DNA from: an uncultured Catenibacillus sp. | GTDB lineage: Bacteria; Bacillota; Clostridia; Lachnospirales; Lachnospiraceae | DNA length: 64,000 nt | Assembly (NCBI GenBank): GCA_934339005.1 | Contig: CAKRHR010000003.1 | Location: 68,683-132,682 of the forward strand | Direction: 5' to 3' | Part shown: piece by piece, positions 35,612-45,334 of the stretch | Layout of the letters: each line of letters begins with the position of its first letter | Numbering within the stretch: position 1 is the first letter of the stretch | Translations under genes and position numbers: made by a program | Notes under the pieces: model-generated | Told to the model about the DNA's origin: nothing | Seen by the model: the letters and a program-made list of their open reading frames with translations, nothing else | Databases searched by the model: none

Positions 35612-36916
35612 TTACTTTTCAGAACACTCCGCTGTCAGCCCACAAACCGAATATTTCTCAGGTGTCTGGGATGGGTTACGGCCAAGCTCTGTATTATCAC
35701 ATGTCCGGCAACGCAGTGATTCTACAGGTGAAGGCCCTGTTTCAAAACGATAATCCTGACCTTTGCAGTCAATATAATCATCAATAATCTGATGCGAAGC
35801 CACATTGCATATATTGTGGTTGACGGTGTTCTGATATTTGAAGAAATCTGCATTTGGGCCAAGCGTGCCAAGGGGAACAATGGCATCGCAGCACTGGGTA
35901 TTGCCGACAGTTGTGGCAAGAATGTGGCGCACATATTCAATATTTGGGCCAAGACTTAATATAGAAGGAAAATCACCACAATCCAGCACAGATTGCCAGT
36001 CGCGATGTTCATATTTGCATAAAAGCTCATTTGCCTTGTGCAGATGAGCAATTTCCTGCATCAGACATTCCTCCCAGATCTGGCGGATATAGCCGTCTGT
36101 TTCAGTCATCATACATGAATAATATAAATAACATTCTGTATATTCATGCATTAATAAATCCTCAAGCCATGTCACGGTTGTATCTTTCAGACTTTCATAT
36201 TGCGTAACATGTTCTTCTTCAATCATACCGATTTCAATGTACAGCCTGCGTCCAATATCAGATTTACAGTATAGTGGTGCAACATTCATATAATAATTCA
36301 TTGTCTGCTGTTCAGCAGCGGTGATGATGTTGACATTTAACTTCGTCTGCAGGGAATCACCGGCATTGATGTATTTAAATATACTGTCCATCGGGCATCT
36401 GTGTTCACTGATAGTTGGTCGGCCCGGCATGATTTCTGTATACCCGCCCACAAGCTTTTCAGGATACACGCCGTATTCAAGATTTAACAGATTGGAATAG
36501 CGGTATAAGTGGTCAAAATCTTCAAGCAGCGCAAAATCCAGTGCGTTTTTGACATTGCAGTTACATTCTTTTTTTGCGAGGGCACATGTCAGATCAACTG
36601 CAAGCTGTTCATAAGTGATGGTGTGTTCAAGAATGGTTTCATCCTTCGGCTTTAAATTACTGATGCGTTTTTGCTGTTGCTGTTCGGTACGGCGCATCAT
36701 AGCAAGTTCACGGCGAAGACAGTTATCCGGGCAGTGGCGTGAAAAATTTCTTGAAAACCATTGTGCTTCAAACTCAGTACCGTTCATCAGAACGATACGT
36801 GTTTTTGTGTAAGGGTCTACAGTGTTTTTATTGTAGGGTTTTGGATACATTGTTTTCCAGTCCATAAAGGTTTTCTCAACAGGTATAGCTTTTTCCTCAA
36901 ATGGATTAAATGACAT
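35612..36916 (-). CDS. Uncharacterised protein with ferritin-like helical core
   Basis: 434 residues; family not recognised. After a basic N-terminal part (NFSRHCPDNCLRRELAMMRR), helices carry carboxylate/histidine pairs spaced as in ferritin-like di-iron proteins: ALLEDFDHLYRYSNLLNLEY, AAEQQTMNYYMNVAPLY, IEIGMIEEEHVTQYESL, MHEYTECYLYYSCMM and EECLMQEIAHLHKANELL. The last ~100 residues contain cysteines (CRTCDNTELG). AAAAAAGGAG precedes ATG 36916 eight bases away; the longer frame to 37000 lacks a ribosome site. It meets the Ca2+ ATPase tail to tail with five bases between. Possible role in oxygen/peroxide defence (inference only). Confidence 0.7.
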   Translation of the reverse strand: MSFNPFEEKAIPVEKTFMDWKTMYPKPYNKNTVDPYTKTRIVLMNGTEFEAQWFSRNFSRHCPDNCLRRELAMMRRTEQQQQKRISNLKPKDETILEHTITYEQLAVDLTCALAKKECNCNVKNALDFALLEDFDHLYRYSNLLNLEYGVYPEKLVGGYTEIMPGRPTISEHRCPMDSIFKYINAGDSLQTKLNVNIITAAEQQTMNYYMNVAPLYCKSDIGRRLYIEIGMIEEEHVTQYESLKDTTVTWLEDLLMHEYTECYLYYSCMMTETDGYIRQIWEECLMQEIAHLHKANELLCKYEHRDWQSVLDCGDFPSILSLGPNIEYVRHILATTVGNTQCCDAIVPLGTLGPNADFFKYQNTVNHNICNVASHQIIDDYIDCKGQDYRFETGPSPVESLRCRTCDNTELGRNPSQTPEKYSVCGLTAECSEK

Positions 36917-37107
36917 AGAAGCACTCCTTTTTTCATTTGGCAAAATGCCTTTTGATGATTTTGCACCGCATTGTCTGAATGAAAAAACACGGCACCGCAC
37001 ACCTTTAGTATATGCAGAAATACAAAATAATTGTATAGAAGCAGTTGTATTTTTATTCGAAAACTTTTATAATGTAACATAAGTCCAATAAAAGGGAGGG
37101 AAATGCG

Positions 37108-38061
37108 ATGTTTTGTTCAAACTGTGGTGCGAAAAATGACGATGGATACAAGTTCTGTATGAAGTGCGGTGCACCGTTAAATGACGAACCTGCAGGTTTT
37201 AATGCGGGTGCTTATGCGCAGCAGCCAGATCAGGCGGCTTATGATGACAGTACACAGGTGCTTTCAGAGGAGGATTTTAAGTCTATTCAGTCATTTTCAG
37301 ACGATGAACCTGAGGATAATACAGTCATGCTTGATGATGTATTGAATCAGGGTGGTTTAGATGATACATATCCATCTGTTGATGTGACAGAAGAACCAGA
37401 CAATCAGTCTTGGGGAAATACTTATGGTGATAGAGGCCGCGCAGGTGACGGTAATTCATATTATCAGACACAAAATGGCTATGATAGCCAGTCGGATTAT
37501 GGCAATGTGCAGGATAATTACCAGCAGGCGCAGAACAGTTACTATCAGTCAGCGCAGGATAACTATCAGTCAGCGCAGGATAACTATCAGCAGGCACAAG
37601 GCAATTATCAGTCAGCATCAAATAATTACCAGCAGGCACAGGGCAGCTATCAGGCTGCACCAAATCCGGCATTTCAGGATGATTATCAGAGAAAACCGGC
37701 ATTAGACGGTCCAATCAGATTAAAGACCGGTGGAGCATTTTTGATTATGTTCCTGGGGTATATGCCGATGCTTTGGGCGCTGCTTTATTTATTGATTGTT
37801 GCCACAGGTACAGCGCTTTCACCGAAATTATTCTTTGGTGTTTATGTAGTGCTTGGTCTGGCTTATTGCATTTTCATTATTGTACTTGCATGCATTGGCG
37901 GCAAGACAAAGAGCCGTGCTGCGATGTGTCGTGGTATGATTTTGAATGCGATTATCAGATTTGTGGTTACAGCGGTTTTAGTTGGTCTGATTATTTATAT
38001 CGGCGCAGATACACTTGAAAAGTATTTTTATACATTATATTATACAATAAGTGGATATTGA
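37108..38061 (+). CDS. Zinc-ribbon membrane protein with Gln/Tyr-rich repeats
   Basis: 317 residues. An N-terminal zinc ribbon (MFCSNCGAKNDDGYKFCMKC) is followed by an acidic linker, then about 70 residues of degenerate repeats of the type NYQQAQGNYQSAS and SAQDNYQSAQD, and near residue 212 onward two or three transmembrane helices (GAFLIMFLGYMPMLWALLYL, LFFGVYVVLGLAYCIFIIVLA, IIRFVVTAVLVGLIIYI). Such zinc_ribbon_2 membrane proteins are common and uncharacterised in Lachnospiraceae. The repeat codons are near-identical in blocks, suggesting slippage. AAAGGGAGG before ATG 37108. Confidence 0.82.
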   Translation: MFCSNCGAKNDDGYKFCMKCGAPLNDEPAGFNAGAYAQQPDQAAYDDSTQVLSEEDFKSIQSFSDDEPEDNTVMLDDVLNQGGLDDTYPSVDVTEEPDNQSWGNTYGDRGRAGDGNSYYQTQNGYDSQSDYGNVQDNYQQAQNSYYQSAQDNYQSAQDNYQQAQGNYQSASNNYQQAQGSYQAAPNPAFQDDYQRKPALDGPIRLKTGGAFLIMFLGYMPMLWALLYLLIVATGTALSPKLFFGVYVVLGLAYCIFIIVLACIGGKTKSRAAMCRGMILNAIIRFVVTAVLVGLIIYIGADTLEKYFYTLYYTISGY

Positions 38062-38171
38062 TGATATACCAACATGCAAAATGCAGGACGGATTATTGGG
38101 CAAAGCAGTTCAATAATCCGTTTGTGCATGACCTTTTGAGGACAATAATAAAGATTTCGGAGATGTGAATT

Positions 38172-38636
38172 GTGAGAGAATTAAAGTTTAATCCATCTGA
38201 AGATAACATAGATGAAGTTGTATATACAAGAAAAGTTTTTTACTATGAAACAGATAAGATGGCAGTTGTCCATCATTCAAATTATATTCGATGGTTTGAA
38301 GAAGCGCGGATTTATTTTATGGATATAGTAGGTATTCCGCATTTGAAATTTGAAGAAGTAGGATTAATGATTCCAAATGTTTCAGTGAATGCACATTATA
38401 AAACACCAACAAGATTTGGTGAAACTGTAGCTATACATGTATGGATCTCTTTTTTCAACGGTATTCGCTTAAAATGTGCATATCGTGTTGAAAATGCTGA
38501 AAATGGTGAGATTTTGTGTACAGGTGAGTCCGAACACTGTTTTGTTGATCAGACATTTAAACCGGTATCATTACGTAAATCTTATCCTGAATTTTATCAG
38601 GTGTTTAAGGCACATGTTAAAGAAGGTAAAGACTGA
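38172..38636 (+). CDS. Acyl-CoA thioesterase, hotdog fold (YbgC/4HBT family)
   Basis: 154 residues, GTG start behind GGAGATG. The 4HBT signature FYYETDKMAVVHHSNYIRWFEEAR contains the catalytic aspartate region (xxDxxGxVxxxxYxxxxExxR). It hydrolyses short acyl-CoA thioesters or related conjugates. Its TGA overlaps the ATG of the Fur-family gene by one base, and Fur overlaps aconitase by four, so all three are translated as a coupled unit. Confidence 0.92.
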   Translation: MRELKFNPSEDNIDEVVYTRKVFYYETDKMAVVHHSNYIRWFEEARIYFMDIVGIPHLKFEEVGLMIPNVSVNAHYKTPTRFGETVAIHVWISFFNGIRLKCAYRVENAENGEILCTGESEHCFVDQTFKPVSLRKSYPEFYQVFKAHVKEGKD

Positions 38637-39121
38637 TGCCAACAGAAAAGATGAATCGGACCACAAGACAGAAGGTTCAGATATTGGAATATATGCAGGA
38701 AAGGGCAGATGAACATATCCGGGCAGAGGATATGCTGCATGATTTGAATGCAGCCGGAGAAGCTGTGAGTAAAGCTACAGTTTACCGCTTCTTAAAAGCA
38801 CTTGAGGAGGAAGGTCAGATTCGCCGGTATACGCCGGGGGATAAGGCACCGGCATGTTATCAGTATATTGGCAATCATCCGGAATGCCACCAGCATTATC
38901 ATCTGATGTGCAGCAGATGCGGTGAGATTATGCATGTCAACAGTGCTGAGATTCAGAAGTTTACAAAAGACATGTATGAGAAAAATGGATTTTGCATTGA
39001 TACCGGCAAGACAGTTTTTTACGGTACCTGTAAAAATTGTCGAAAATTGCAGGAAACAATGGAAGATATAGATATGACTACAAATAATAAAGCGACAGAC
39101 GAAAGGAAGGAAGACCAATGA
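38636..39121 (+). CDS. Fur-family metalloregulator
   Basis: 161 residues. The N-terminal winged helix has [40 protein letters not shown]. The dimerisation domain shows [19 protein letters not shown] and [14 protein letters not shown], giving two CxxC pairs for the structural zinc and histidines of the regulatory site. Fur, Zur and PerR cannot be separated by eye. A tail of ~20 residues ([15 protein letters not shown]) is probably unstructured. The four-base overlap with the aconitase-family gene suggests a link between metal status and that Fe-S enzyme. Confidence 0.93.
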   Translation: MPTEKMNRTTRQKVQILEYMQERADEHIRAEDMLHDLNAAGEAVSKATVYRFLKALEEEGQIRRYTPGDKAPACYQYIGNHPECHQHYHLMCSRCGEIMHVNSAEIQKFTKDMYEKNGFCIDTGKTVFYGTCKNCRKLQETMEDIDMTTNNKATDERKEDQ

Positions 39122-41409
39122 TTAAATTATATGATGGTGGTGCCTGGCTTGTAAATGGTACAGAAATTGTGGAAGACAATCACGATGCAGCCGCAGTTCT
39201 GGCTTCTATGGCAGGCAGTAACGTCCCTTCAAAAGAAGATGCAGCAAAACAGACGATGGCTTATGATATTTTGAAGAATCATAATACTTCAGACAATATG
39301 GACAAGTTAAAGATTCGTTTTGATAAGCTGACATCCCACGATATTACATATGTTGGTATTATTCAGACAGCAAGAGCTTCAGGACTTGAGAAGTTCCCGA
39401 TGCCATATGTACTTACAAACTGCCACAACAGTTTATGTGCAGTGGGTGGTACGATTAATGAAGATGACCACATGTTTGGTCTTTCTTGTGCAAAGAAATA
39501 CGGCGGTATTTATGTACCACCACATCAGGCAGTTATTCACCAGTTTGCAAGAGAAATGCTTGCCGGTGGCGGTAAGATGATCCTTGGATCAGACAGTCAT
39601 ACACGTTATGGTGCGCTGGGTACAATGGCCATGGGTGAAGGTGGACCTGAACTTGTTAAACAGCTTTTAAATAAGACTTATGATATTAATATGCCGGGTG
39701 TTGTCGGTGTGTATATGACAGGCAAACCAGAGCCTGGCGTTGGCCCTCAGGACGTTGCACTTGCAATTATCGGTGCAGTCTTTGGCAATGGATATGTCAA
39801 TAACAAAGTCATGGAATTTGTAGGACCTGGTGTTGCGAACTTAAGCGTTGATTTCAGAATTGGTGTGGATGTTATGACAACAGAAACTACATGCCTTTCA
39901 TCTATCTGGACAACAGATAATGCAGTGAAGGATTTCTATGCAATCCATGGCAGACCGGAAGAGTACAAAGAATTACAGCCTGGCAAGATTGCTTACTATG
40001 ACGGCATGATCTATATTGATTTAAGCGAAATCAAACCAATGATTGCTATGCCTTTCCATCCAAGCAATACTTATACGATTGAAGAACTCAATGCAAACCT
40101 GATGGATATTCTGGATGATGTTGAAAAACGTGCACAGGTCAGCCTTGACGGTGCAGTTGATTTTACATTAAAAGACAAAGTCAGAAATGGCAGATTATAT
40201 GTTGAACAGGGTATTATCGCAGGTTGTGCCGGTGGTGGATTTGAAAATATCTGTGATGCAGCAGACATCTTAAAGGGTGCAAGTATCGGACCGGATGAAT
40301 TTACATTGAGTGTATATCCTGCAAGTACACCAATTTATATGGAACTTGTGAAAAATGGTGCTGTAGCATCTTTGATGGAAACAGGTGCGATTGTTAAAAC
40401 TGCTTTCTGCGGCCCATGTTTTGGTGCAGGCGATACACCTGCAAACAACGCTTTCAGTATCCGTCATTCAACACGTAACTTCCCTAACCGTGAAGGTTCC
40501 AAGTTACAGAGCGGCCAGATTTCTTCAGTAGCACTGATGGATGCGCGTTCTATCGCAGCCACAGCAGCAAACAAGGGTTATCTGACAGCAGCTACAGATA
40601 TTGATGTAAACTACAGCAAACCTAAATATTATTTTGATAAGAACATTTATGCAAATCGTGTATTCGACAGCAAAGGTGTTGCAGACCCATCTGTAGAAAT
40701 CAAATTCGGTCCAAATATTAAAGACTGGCCAAAGATGGAAGCACTGACAGAACATCTTGTACTGAAAGTTGTTTCAGAAATTCATGACCCGGTTACAACA
40801 ACAGATGAACTGATTCCTTCAGGTGAAACATCTTCATACCGTTCAAATCCTCTGAAATTAGCAGAATTTGCACTTTCAAGAAAAGACCCTGCTTACGTTG
40901 GCCGTGCAAAGGAAGTTCAGAAGGCTGAACATGCCAGGGTTGAAGGTAAATGTATGGGTGATGCACTGCCAGAATTAAGACCTATTATGCATAAGATTAA
41001 AGAAACATATCCTGATGCCGGACGTGCAACAACAGGTGTCGGCAGCACAATCTTTGCTGTAAAACCAGGTGATGGCTCTGCACGTGAACAGGCAGCTTCC
41101 TGCCAGAAGGTACTTGGCGGCTGGGCAAATATCGCCAATGAGTATGCAACAAAGAGATATCGTTCTAACTTGATTAACTGGGGTATGCTGCCATTTATCA
41201 TTGATAAGGGTGACCTGCCATTTAAGAACGGTGATTATCTGTTTATCCCTGGTATCAGAGCTGCAGTTGAAAACAAAGCAAAAGAAATTCCTGCTTACGT
41301 TGTTACAGCGGACAGCATGACACCGTTTACATTGAAGATGGGTGATTTGACAGACGATGAACGTGAAATTATCCTTAAAGGTTGTCTGATTAACTACTAT
41401 AGAGGATAA
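39118..41409 (+). CDS. Aconitase-family hydratase (YbhJ-like)
   Basis: 763 residues. Aconitase/hydro-lyase superfamily with three Fe-S cysteine positions (IIAGCAGGG and [13 protein letters not shown]), the substrate loop [20 protein letters not shown] and [13 protein letters not shown]; the C-terminal swivel domain has [20 protein letters not shown]. The sequence is closer in outline to the YbhJ/'hydratase' branch than to AcnA or AcnB. With citrate synthase in the window it probably converts citrate to isocitrate for glutamate synthesis; another hydroxy acid is possible. The ATG overlaps the Fur stop (ATGA). Confidence 0.88.
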   Translation: MIKLYDGGAWLVNGTEIVEDNHDAAAVLASMAGSNVPSKEDAAKQTMAYDILKNHNTSDNMDKLKIRFDKLTSHDITYVGIIQTARASGLEKFPMPYVLTNCHNSLCAVGGTINEDDHMFGLSCAKKYGGIYVPPHQAVIHQFAREMLAGGGKMILGSDSHTRYGALGTMAMGEGGPELVKQLLNKTYDINMPGVVGVYMTGKPEPGVGPQDVALAIIGAVFGNGYVNNKVMEFVGPGVANLSVDFRIGVDVMTTETTCLSSIWTTDNAVKDFYAIHGRPEEYKELQPGKIAYYDGMIYIDLSEIKPMIAMPFHPSNTYTIEELNANLMDILDDVEKRAQVSLDGAVDFTLKDKVRNGRLYVEQGIIAGCAGGGFENICDAADILKGASIGPDEFTLSVYPASTPIYMELVKNGAVASLMETGAIVKTAFCGPCFGAGDTPANNAFSIRHSTRNFPNREGSKLQSGQISSVALMDARSIAATAANKGYLTAATDIDVNYSKPKYYFDKNIYANRVFDSKGVADPSVEIKFGPNIKDWPKMEALTEHLVLKVVSEIHDPVTTTDELIPSGETSSYRSNPLKLAEFALSRKDPAYVGRAKEVQKAEHARVEGKCMGDALPELRPIMHKIKETYPDAGRATTGVGSTIFAVKPGDGSAREQAASCQKVLGGWANIANEYATKRYRSNLINWGMLPFIIDKGDLPFKNGDYLFIPGIRAAVENKAKEIPAYVVTADSMTPFTLKMGDLTDDEREIILKGCLINYYRG

Positions 41410-41473
41410 AAAGTAAGATAATATTGTAAAATGACGTGAATACGGCGTTTTATGGAAATTTGATAAAATACAG

Positions 41474-41512
41474 GACATCAGGGGTGAAAATCAGACTCCT
41501 GATGTTTTGTGT
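41474..41512 (+). terminator. Terminator of the thioesterase-Fur-aconitase operon
   Basis: ACATCAGGGGT (41475-41485) and ACTCCTGATGT (41495-41505) followed by TTTGTGTT. Confidence 0.8.
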
Positions 41513-41621
41513 TATACGTTGTAAGTGTCATAAAATGGTGCGTATACGGTATCTTATGTAAGAATGACATGTACGTGGTTGTCATTTAAAGTATTCATAC
41601 TAAAAAAAGAGGATAAAAGAT

Positions 41622-42587
41622 GTGCATAAATTTAGAAATTCATGTTTATTGATATTAACCGCACTCATCTGGGGCATTGCTTTTGTGGCCCAGAGTGAGG
41701 GCGGGGATGCTGTTGGAGCTTATACCTTCAACAGCATTCGTTCTGTTATTGGTGGATTAGTTCTGATTCCGGTAATTGCGATGTTTTCTGGGAAAGAGAA
41801 TAAGGCTGATATCCAGCAAGACAGAAAAAATCAAACAGATTCAAATGGAAAAAAATTTTTAATACTTGGTGGTTTATGTTGTGGCGTTGTTTTATTTATC
41901 TCAAGTACACTTCAGCAAGTTGGCATCACAATGGGCACAAGTGCAGGCAAGGCAGGTTTTCTGACTGCATGTTATATTGTCCTTGTGCCGATTTTTGGTA
42001 TTTTTCTTAAGCGCCGCTGCGGATTAAATGTTTGGGTGAGCGTGGTACTTGCTATTGTTGGGCTATACTTTTTATGTATTAACGGCGCGATTGCGTTGCA
42101 GACAGGAGATATTCTGCTGATTTTAGGTGCATTTGGCTATGCAGGACATATTCTGATCGTAGATTATTTTTCACCGAAGGTGGACGGCATCAAAATGTCG
42201 TGCATACAGCTTCTGTTTTGTGGATTACTTGGCATGGTGCCGATGTTTTTTGTGGATATGAAGCACAGTATTTCTGGTATTGCGGCATGGGCACCGTCAC
42301 TGGCTTCATGGAGTGCATGGATTCCGCTTTTGTATGCCGGTGTACTTTCTGCAGGGGTTGGTTATACATTACAGATTATTGGTCAGGTCGGTTTAAATCC
42401 AACGGTGGCATCATTGCTGATGAGCCTGGAATCTGTCTTTTCAGTGCTTGCCGGATGGATTATTCTCGGACAAAAACTAAATGGCAGAGAATTATTTGGC
42501 TGCGCACTTATATTTGTGGCTGTTGTGCTTGCCCAGGTCGATGTAATACAGCTTGTCAAAGCATGCAGAGCGCGCAGAAAGGCATGA
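41622..42587 (+). CDS. DMT/EamA-family transporter
   Basis: 321 residues, about ten transmembrane helices in two EamA repeats. The N-terminal LLILTALIWGIAFVAQSEGG and ITMGTSAGKAGFLTACYIVLVP and the C-terminal GLNPTVASLLMSLESVFSVLAGWIIL (two parts) are typical. Efflux or uptake of metabolites; substrate unknown. GTG 41622 follows AGAGGAT; the ATG one base earlier is out of frame and stops after three codons. Confidence 0.92.
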   Translation: MHKFRNSCLLILTALIWGIAFVAQSEGGDAVGAYTFNSIRSVIGGLVLIPVIAMFSGKENKADIQQDRKNQTDSNGKKFLILGGLCCGVVLFISSTLQQVGITMGTSAGKAGFLTACYIVLVPIFGIFLKRRCGLNVWVSVVLAIVGLYFLCINGAIALQTGDILLILGAFGYAGHILIVDYFSPKVDGIKMSCIQLLFCGLLGMVPMFFVDMKHSISGIAAWAPSLASWSAWIPLLYAGVLSAGVGYTLQIIGQVGLNPTVASLLMSLESVFSVLAGWIILGQKLNGRELFGCALIFVAVVLAQVDVIQLVKACRARRKA

Positions 42588-42685
42588 GTTTATGAGTAAG
42601 AAAAACAGCGATGGATAAAAAATTAATTATATATATTGCCAAATAGTATCAGAAATATTTATAAAATGCAAGGGAGGTAAGAAAA

Positions 42686-43828
42686 ATGGTTTGCCCAAAA
42701 TGTGAAACAGTGCTTAAAGATGGTGAAACAGTTTGTCCGATCTGTGGCACACCTGTTGATACGAAGTCACCAAAAAACACATGTCATGAAAATTTGACAT
42801 CGGATCAATTTAGTGCGAGTGAATTTTTCCCTGAGGTTGATATAAAGCATACAGCCGGTTCAAATTTAAATTTGGCAGTTGATGCAAAAAATGCGGCGAA
42901 CGTCAGAAATACAGGTAATGCCAGCCATGTAAAGCAAAATATATCAAATAAATATAACGATAATTTAAAACAGCAAGATATATCAGATTCATCCAATATG
43001 CCATTGCCACAAAATCACGGTGCCATGCCAAATAAAGAAAAGAAAAATAGCATGCGCATCCTCACTGTCATCACAGTGCTGGCAATTGTGATTATCACAA
43101 CCCTGATCGCCATCTGTTTTGTGCTGATGAATCAATCATCTAAAAAGACAAAGAAAAACACTTCAGATACAGGTGTAAAATACACTGATACTTTGCAGAC
43201 CGATAGTGCGGAAGCTCAGAAAAAATCAGGTGATGCGGATAGTGGATTATCAAAAAGTGCGGATGATGCAAGCGCATCGGGAAATGATGTCGATGCTGAT
43301 ACTGTTGCTGCTGATTTTTTCAAAGCAGCAGCGGGTGGTTATACATTTGCCAGCGGAGCAGGCGGCTGGGCTACATATTTAGTTATTGATGAAAATGGTC
43401 GGTTTGAAGGTTCTTATCATGATTCTGAGATGGGTGCCAGCGGTGATGACTACGATGCGACGGTGTATGTGTCCAATTTCAGCGGACAATTATCAGATGT
43501 CAAGAAAATCTCAGATTTGGAATATACGGCCTATGTTGAATCCATTGAGTATCAGGATACAGTTGGTGACCAGGTGATTAAAGACCGGGTATTATATGTA
43601 TATACAGATATATATGGTATTGATTATGGGAGGACTTTACATTTTTACATGAAAGGCTCAGATACCGAAGATATAAATGAACATTTGATAGAGTGGATAG
43701 CAATGCCACTTGCATGGGGTAGTGATGTGCCAAAAACATTGCCGTTTAATGCTTTTTATAACGAAGAAGATGATGCAGGATTTTTCGGAAACGATCAAAG
43801 TGACAGTGCGATGGAATCAATTGGATGA
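42686..43828 (+). CDS. Zinc-ribbon protein with one membrane helix and extracellular beta domain
   Basis: 380 residues. The N-terminal zinc ribbon (MVCPKCETVLKDGETVCPIC) is cytosolic, a ~90-residue Ser/Asn-rich linker follows, then one helix around 125-147 (ILTVITVLAIVIITTLIAIC). After a Ser/Asp-rich linker, the extracellular domain from ~215 reads FASGAGGWATYLVIDENGRF, EGSYHDSEMGASGDDYDATV and DRVLYVYTDIYGIDYGRTLH. This architecture recurs as unnamed proteins in Clostridia. AAGGGAGG before ATG 42686. It resembles the zinc-ribbon protein at 37108 only in its ribbon. Confidence 0.82.
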   Translation: MVCPKCETVLKDGETVCPICGTPVDTKSPKNTCHENLTSDQFSASEFFPEVDIKHTAGSNLNLAVDAKNAANVRNTGNASHVKQNISNKYNDNLKQQDISDSSNMPLPQNHGAMPNKEKKNSMRILTVITVLAIVIITTLIAICFVLMNQSSKKTKKNTSDTGVKYTDTLQTDSAEAQKKSGDADSGLSKSADDASASGNDVDADTVAADFFKAAAGGYTFASGAGGWATYLVIDENGRFEGSYHDSEMGASGDDYDATVYVSNFSGQLSDVKKISDLEYTAYVESIEYQDTVGDQVIKDRVLYVYTDIYGIDYGRTLHFYMKGSDTEDINEHLIEWIAMPLAWGSDVPKTLPFNAFYNEEDDAGFFGNDQSDSAMESIG

Positions 43829-44112
43829 AATTTTGTGAAGTCTTTATTTGTGTGAAAAATAGAACAAATTAATGCCAATATGTAAAATTTTTGCAAAAAA
43901 GAAAATAAAAAAGGTTGATATTAAAAAAATAAAGCGTTAAAATATAAATAACTGCTTGAGGTGTCCTCAGGCAGTTAAATTATATAATGATGTCAGTGTC
44001 CAAATATCAGAGGGCTGTTTATGGCTTCATGGATGTCTGATTTTAGCAGTTGAACACGCATATCGTTATAATCAAAGTAGTCAACAATAAAGTATGAAGG
44101 GGAGTTAAACGA
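43829..44112. terminator. Intergenic region with a hairpin before the first Fe-S flavoprotein
   Basis: AACTGC-T-TGAGG (43950-43961) pairs with CCTCA-G-GCAGTT (43965-43976). The following AAATTATAT is not a strong T-run, so it is a weak terminator or leader element. Nothing else is clear. Confidence 0.45.
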
Positions 44113-45036
44113 ATGACAAAGAAAATTTTAGGTATTAACTTTGGCAGACCTAACGGAAACTGTAAACTGTATCTGAAGGCTGCATTGGAATCTGCGAAGG
44201 CAGAAGGCGCAGAAGTTGAAATTATCGATGTGATGAAGTTAAAGATTTCACATTGTATTGGCTGTGGCTCATGTTCAAAGAAATTACAGAGTGGCAAGGG
44301 ACAGATTGAATGTTGTATTAAAGATGATTTTGAAGGCTTAAGTGATGCTGTACTTGCTGCAGACGCTATGATTGTTGCTGCACCGGTTTATGTACTTGCA
44401 CCTACAGGTCAGTTCAAGAACTTCGTAGACCGTTTCGGTCCTGCACATGATAAAGCATATATGTTATTTGAAAATGAACTTCGTAAAGATACAGGCGGAG
44501 AAGAATTAAATCCAAACTGCCTGAAACGTCACCTGGTTTCTTATATTTCTGTAGGTGGTGCGACAACACCTCACTGGGTATCCTATGGACTTCCAGGTAT
44601 GAATTTATTCGGCATGAGCCTGAATATGAAGGTCGTTGACCAGTTAGATGCATTTGGTGCATATATTCCAGACAACAAAGAACGTCTTTTAAAAGAATGC
44701 GACCGTATGGGTAAACATATGGTACAGGCTATGGATCAGAAGACAAGTGAAATTACATGGGATTCCGAACCAGGTACATGTCCTGTTTGCCACTGCAAAG
44801 AAGTGACAATCTATGGCGACAGTGATGAAGTTTGCTGCCCAATCTGTGGTATTTACGGAAAAATTACTGTTGAAAATGGCAAAGTTAAAGTGAACTTCCC
44901 TAAAGAACAGCAGGATAGAAGCCGTCTGAAATTTACAGGTGTGTTAGAGCATCAGGTAGAACAGGGCAGAAAAGACCGTTATCCAAGATTTGACGAATAC
45001 GTTGAAAAATTCCGCGCTATGCAGGATGAGATGTAA
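44113..45036 (+). CDS. Fe-S flavoprotein (NADPH-dependent FMN reductase/flavodoxin-like), copy 1
   Basis: 307 residues. The N-terminal flavodoxin-like fold (KILGINFGRPNGNCKLYLKA as FMN phosphate loop region) carries a compact cysteine motif CIGCGSCSKKLQSGKGQIEC followed by C, as in Isf-type iron-sulfur flavoproteins. AAPVYVLAPTGQFKNFVDRF is the conserved flavin-contact segment. The C-terminal ~100 residues add a rubredoxin/zinc-ribbon-like set CPVCHCKE and CCPICGIYGK. So an FMN, a [4Fe-4S] and a metal-ribbon site are probable in one chain. Nearly the same protein is encoded 299 bases downstream. Role: electron transfer or reduction of quinone/nitro-type substrates (inference). Confidence 0.85.
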   Translation: MTKKILGINFGRPNGNCKLYLKAALESAKAEGAEVEIIDVMKLKISHCIGCGSCSKKLQSGKGQIECCIKDDFEGLSDAVLAADAMIVAAPVYVLAPTGQFKNFVDRFGPAHDKAYMLFENELRKDTGGEELNPNCLKRHLVSYISVGGATTPHWVSYGLPGMNLFGMSLNMKVVDQLDAFGAYIPDNKERLLKECDRMGKHMVQAMDQKTSEITWDSEPGTCPVCHCKEVTIYGDSDEVCCPICGIYGKITVENGKVKVNFPKEQQDRSRLKFTGVLEHQVEQGRKDRYPRFDEYVEKFRAMQDEM

Positions 45037-45074
45037 GAATAAAATTCTAAACGATTAATAAAATCATACATATC

Positions 45075-45112
45075 AAGCCCCCTGTGCCAGTAATGGTGCA
45101 GGGGGCTTGTTG
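45075..45112 (+). terminator. Terminator between the two flavoprotein genes
   Basis: AAGCCCCCTG and CAGGGGGCTT with inner CCA/TGG pairing, followed by TTGTTGT. The duplicates are therefore separate transcription units. Confidence 0.85.
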
Positions 45113-45258
45113 TATGGTGAAAAATGGTTGTTTTTTTACAAAACTTCTTTTATGCCTGATAGCTTGATATTTATGCTGCCAAAGGTTACAATAAACAATA
45201 TATAACTAAAGCGGTATAAATAAAGTCAAAATTAAGATATGAGTAGTAAAAGTCATTT

Positions 45259-45296
45259 TTGACATCTACATCATTTCTTGACATTTACATTATTTG
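45259..45296 (+). repeat. Two 19-base direct repeats upstream of flavoprotein copy 2
   Basis: TTGACATCTACATCATTTC and TTGACATTTACATTATTTG lie head to tail (17 of 19 alike). Each contains TTGACA, yet no good -10 stands at the right distance, so they may be regulator binding sites. They are absent before copy 1. Confidence 0.6.
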
Positions 45297-45334
45297 AATA
45301 GTGAAAATCAATGAAAGCAAGGGAGTAAAAACAA

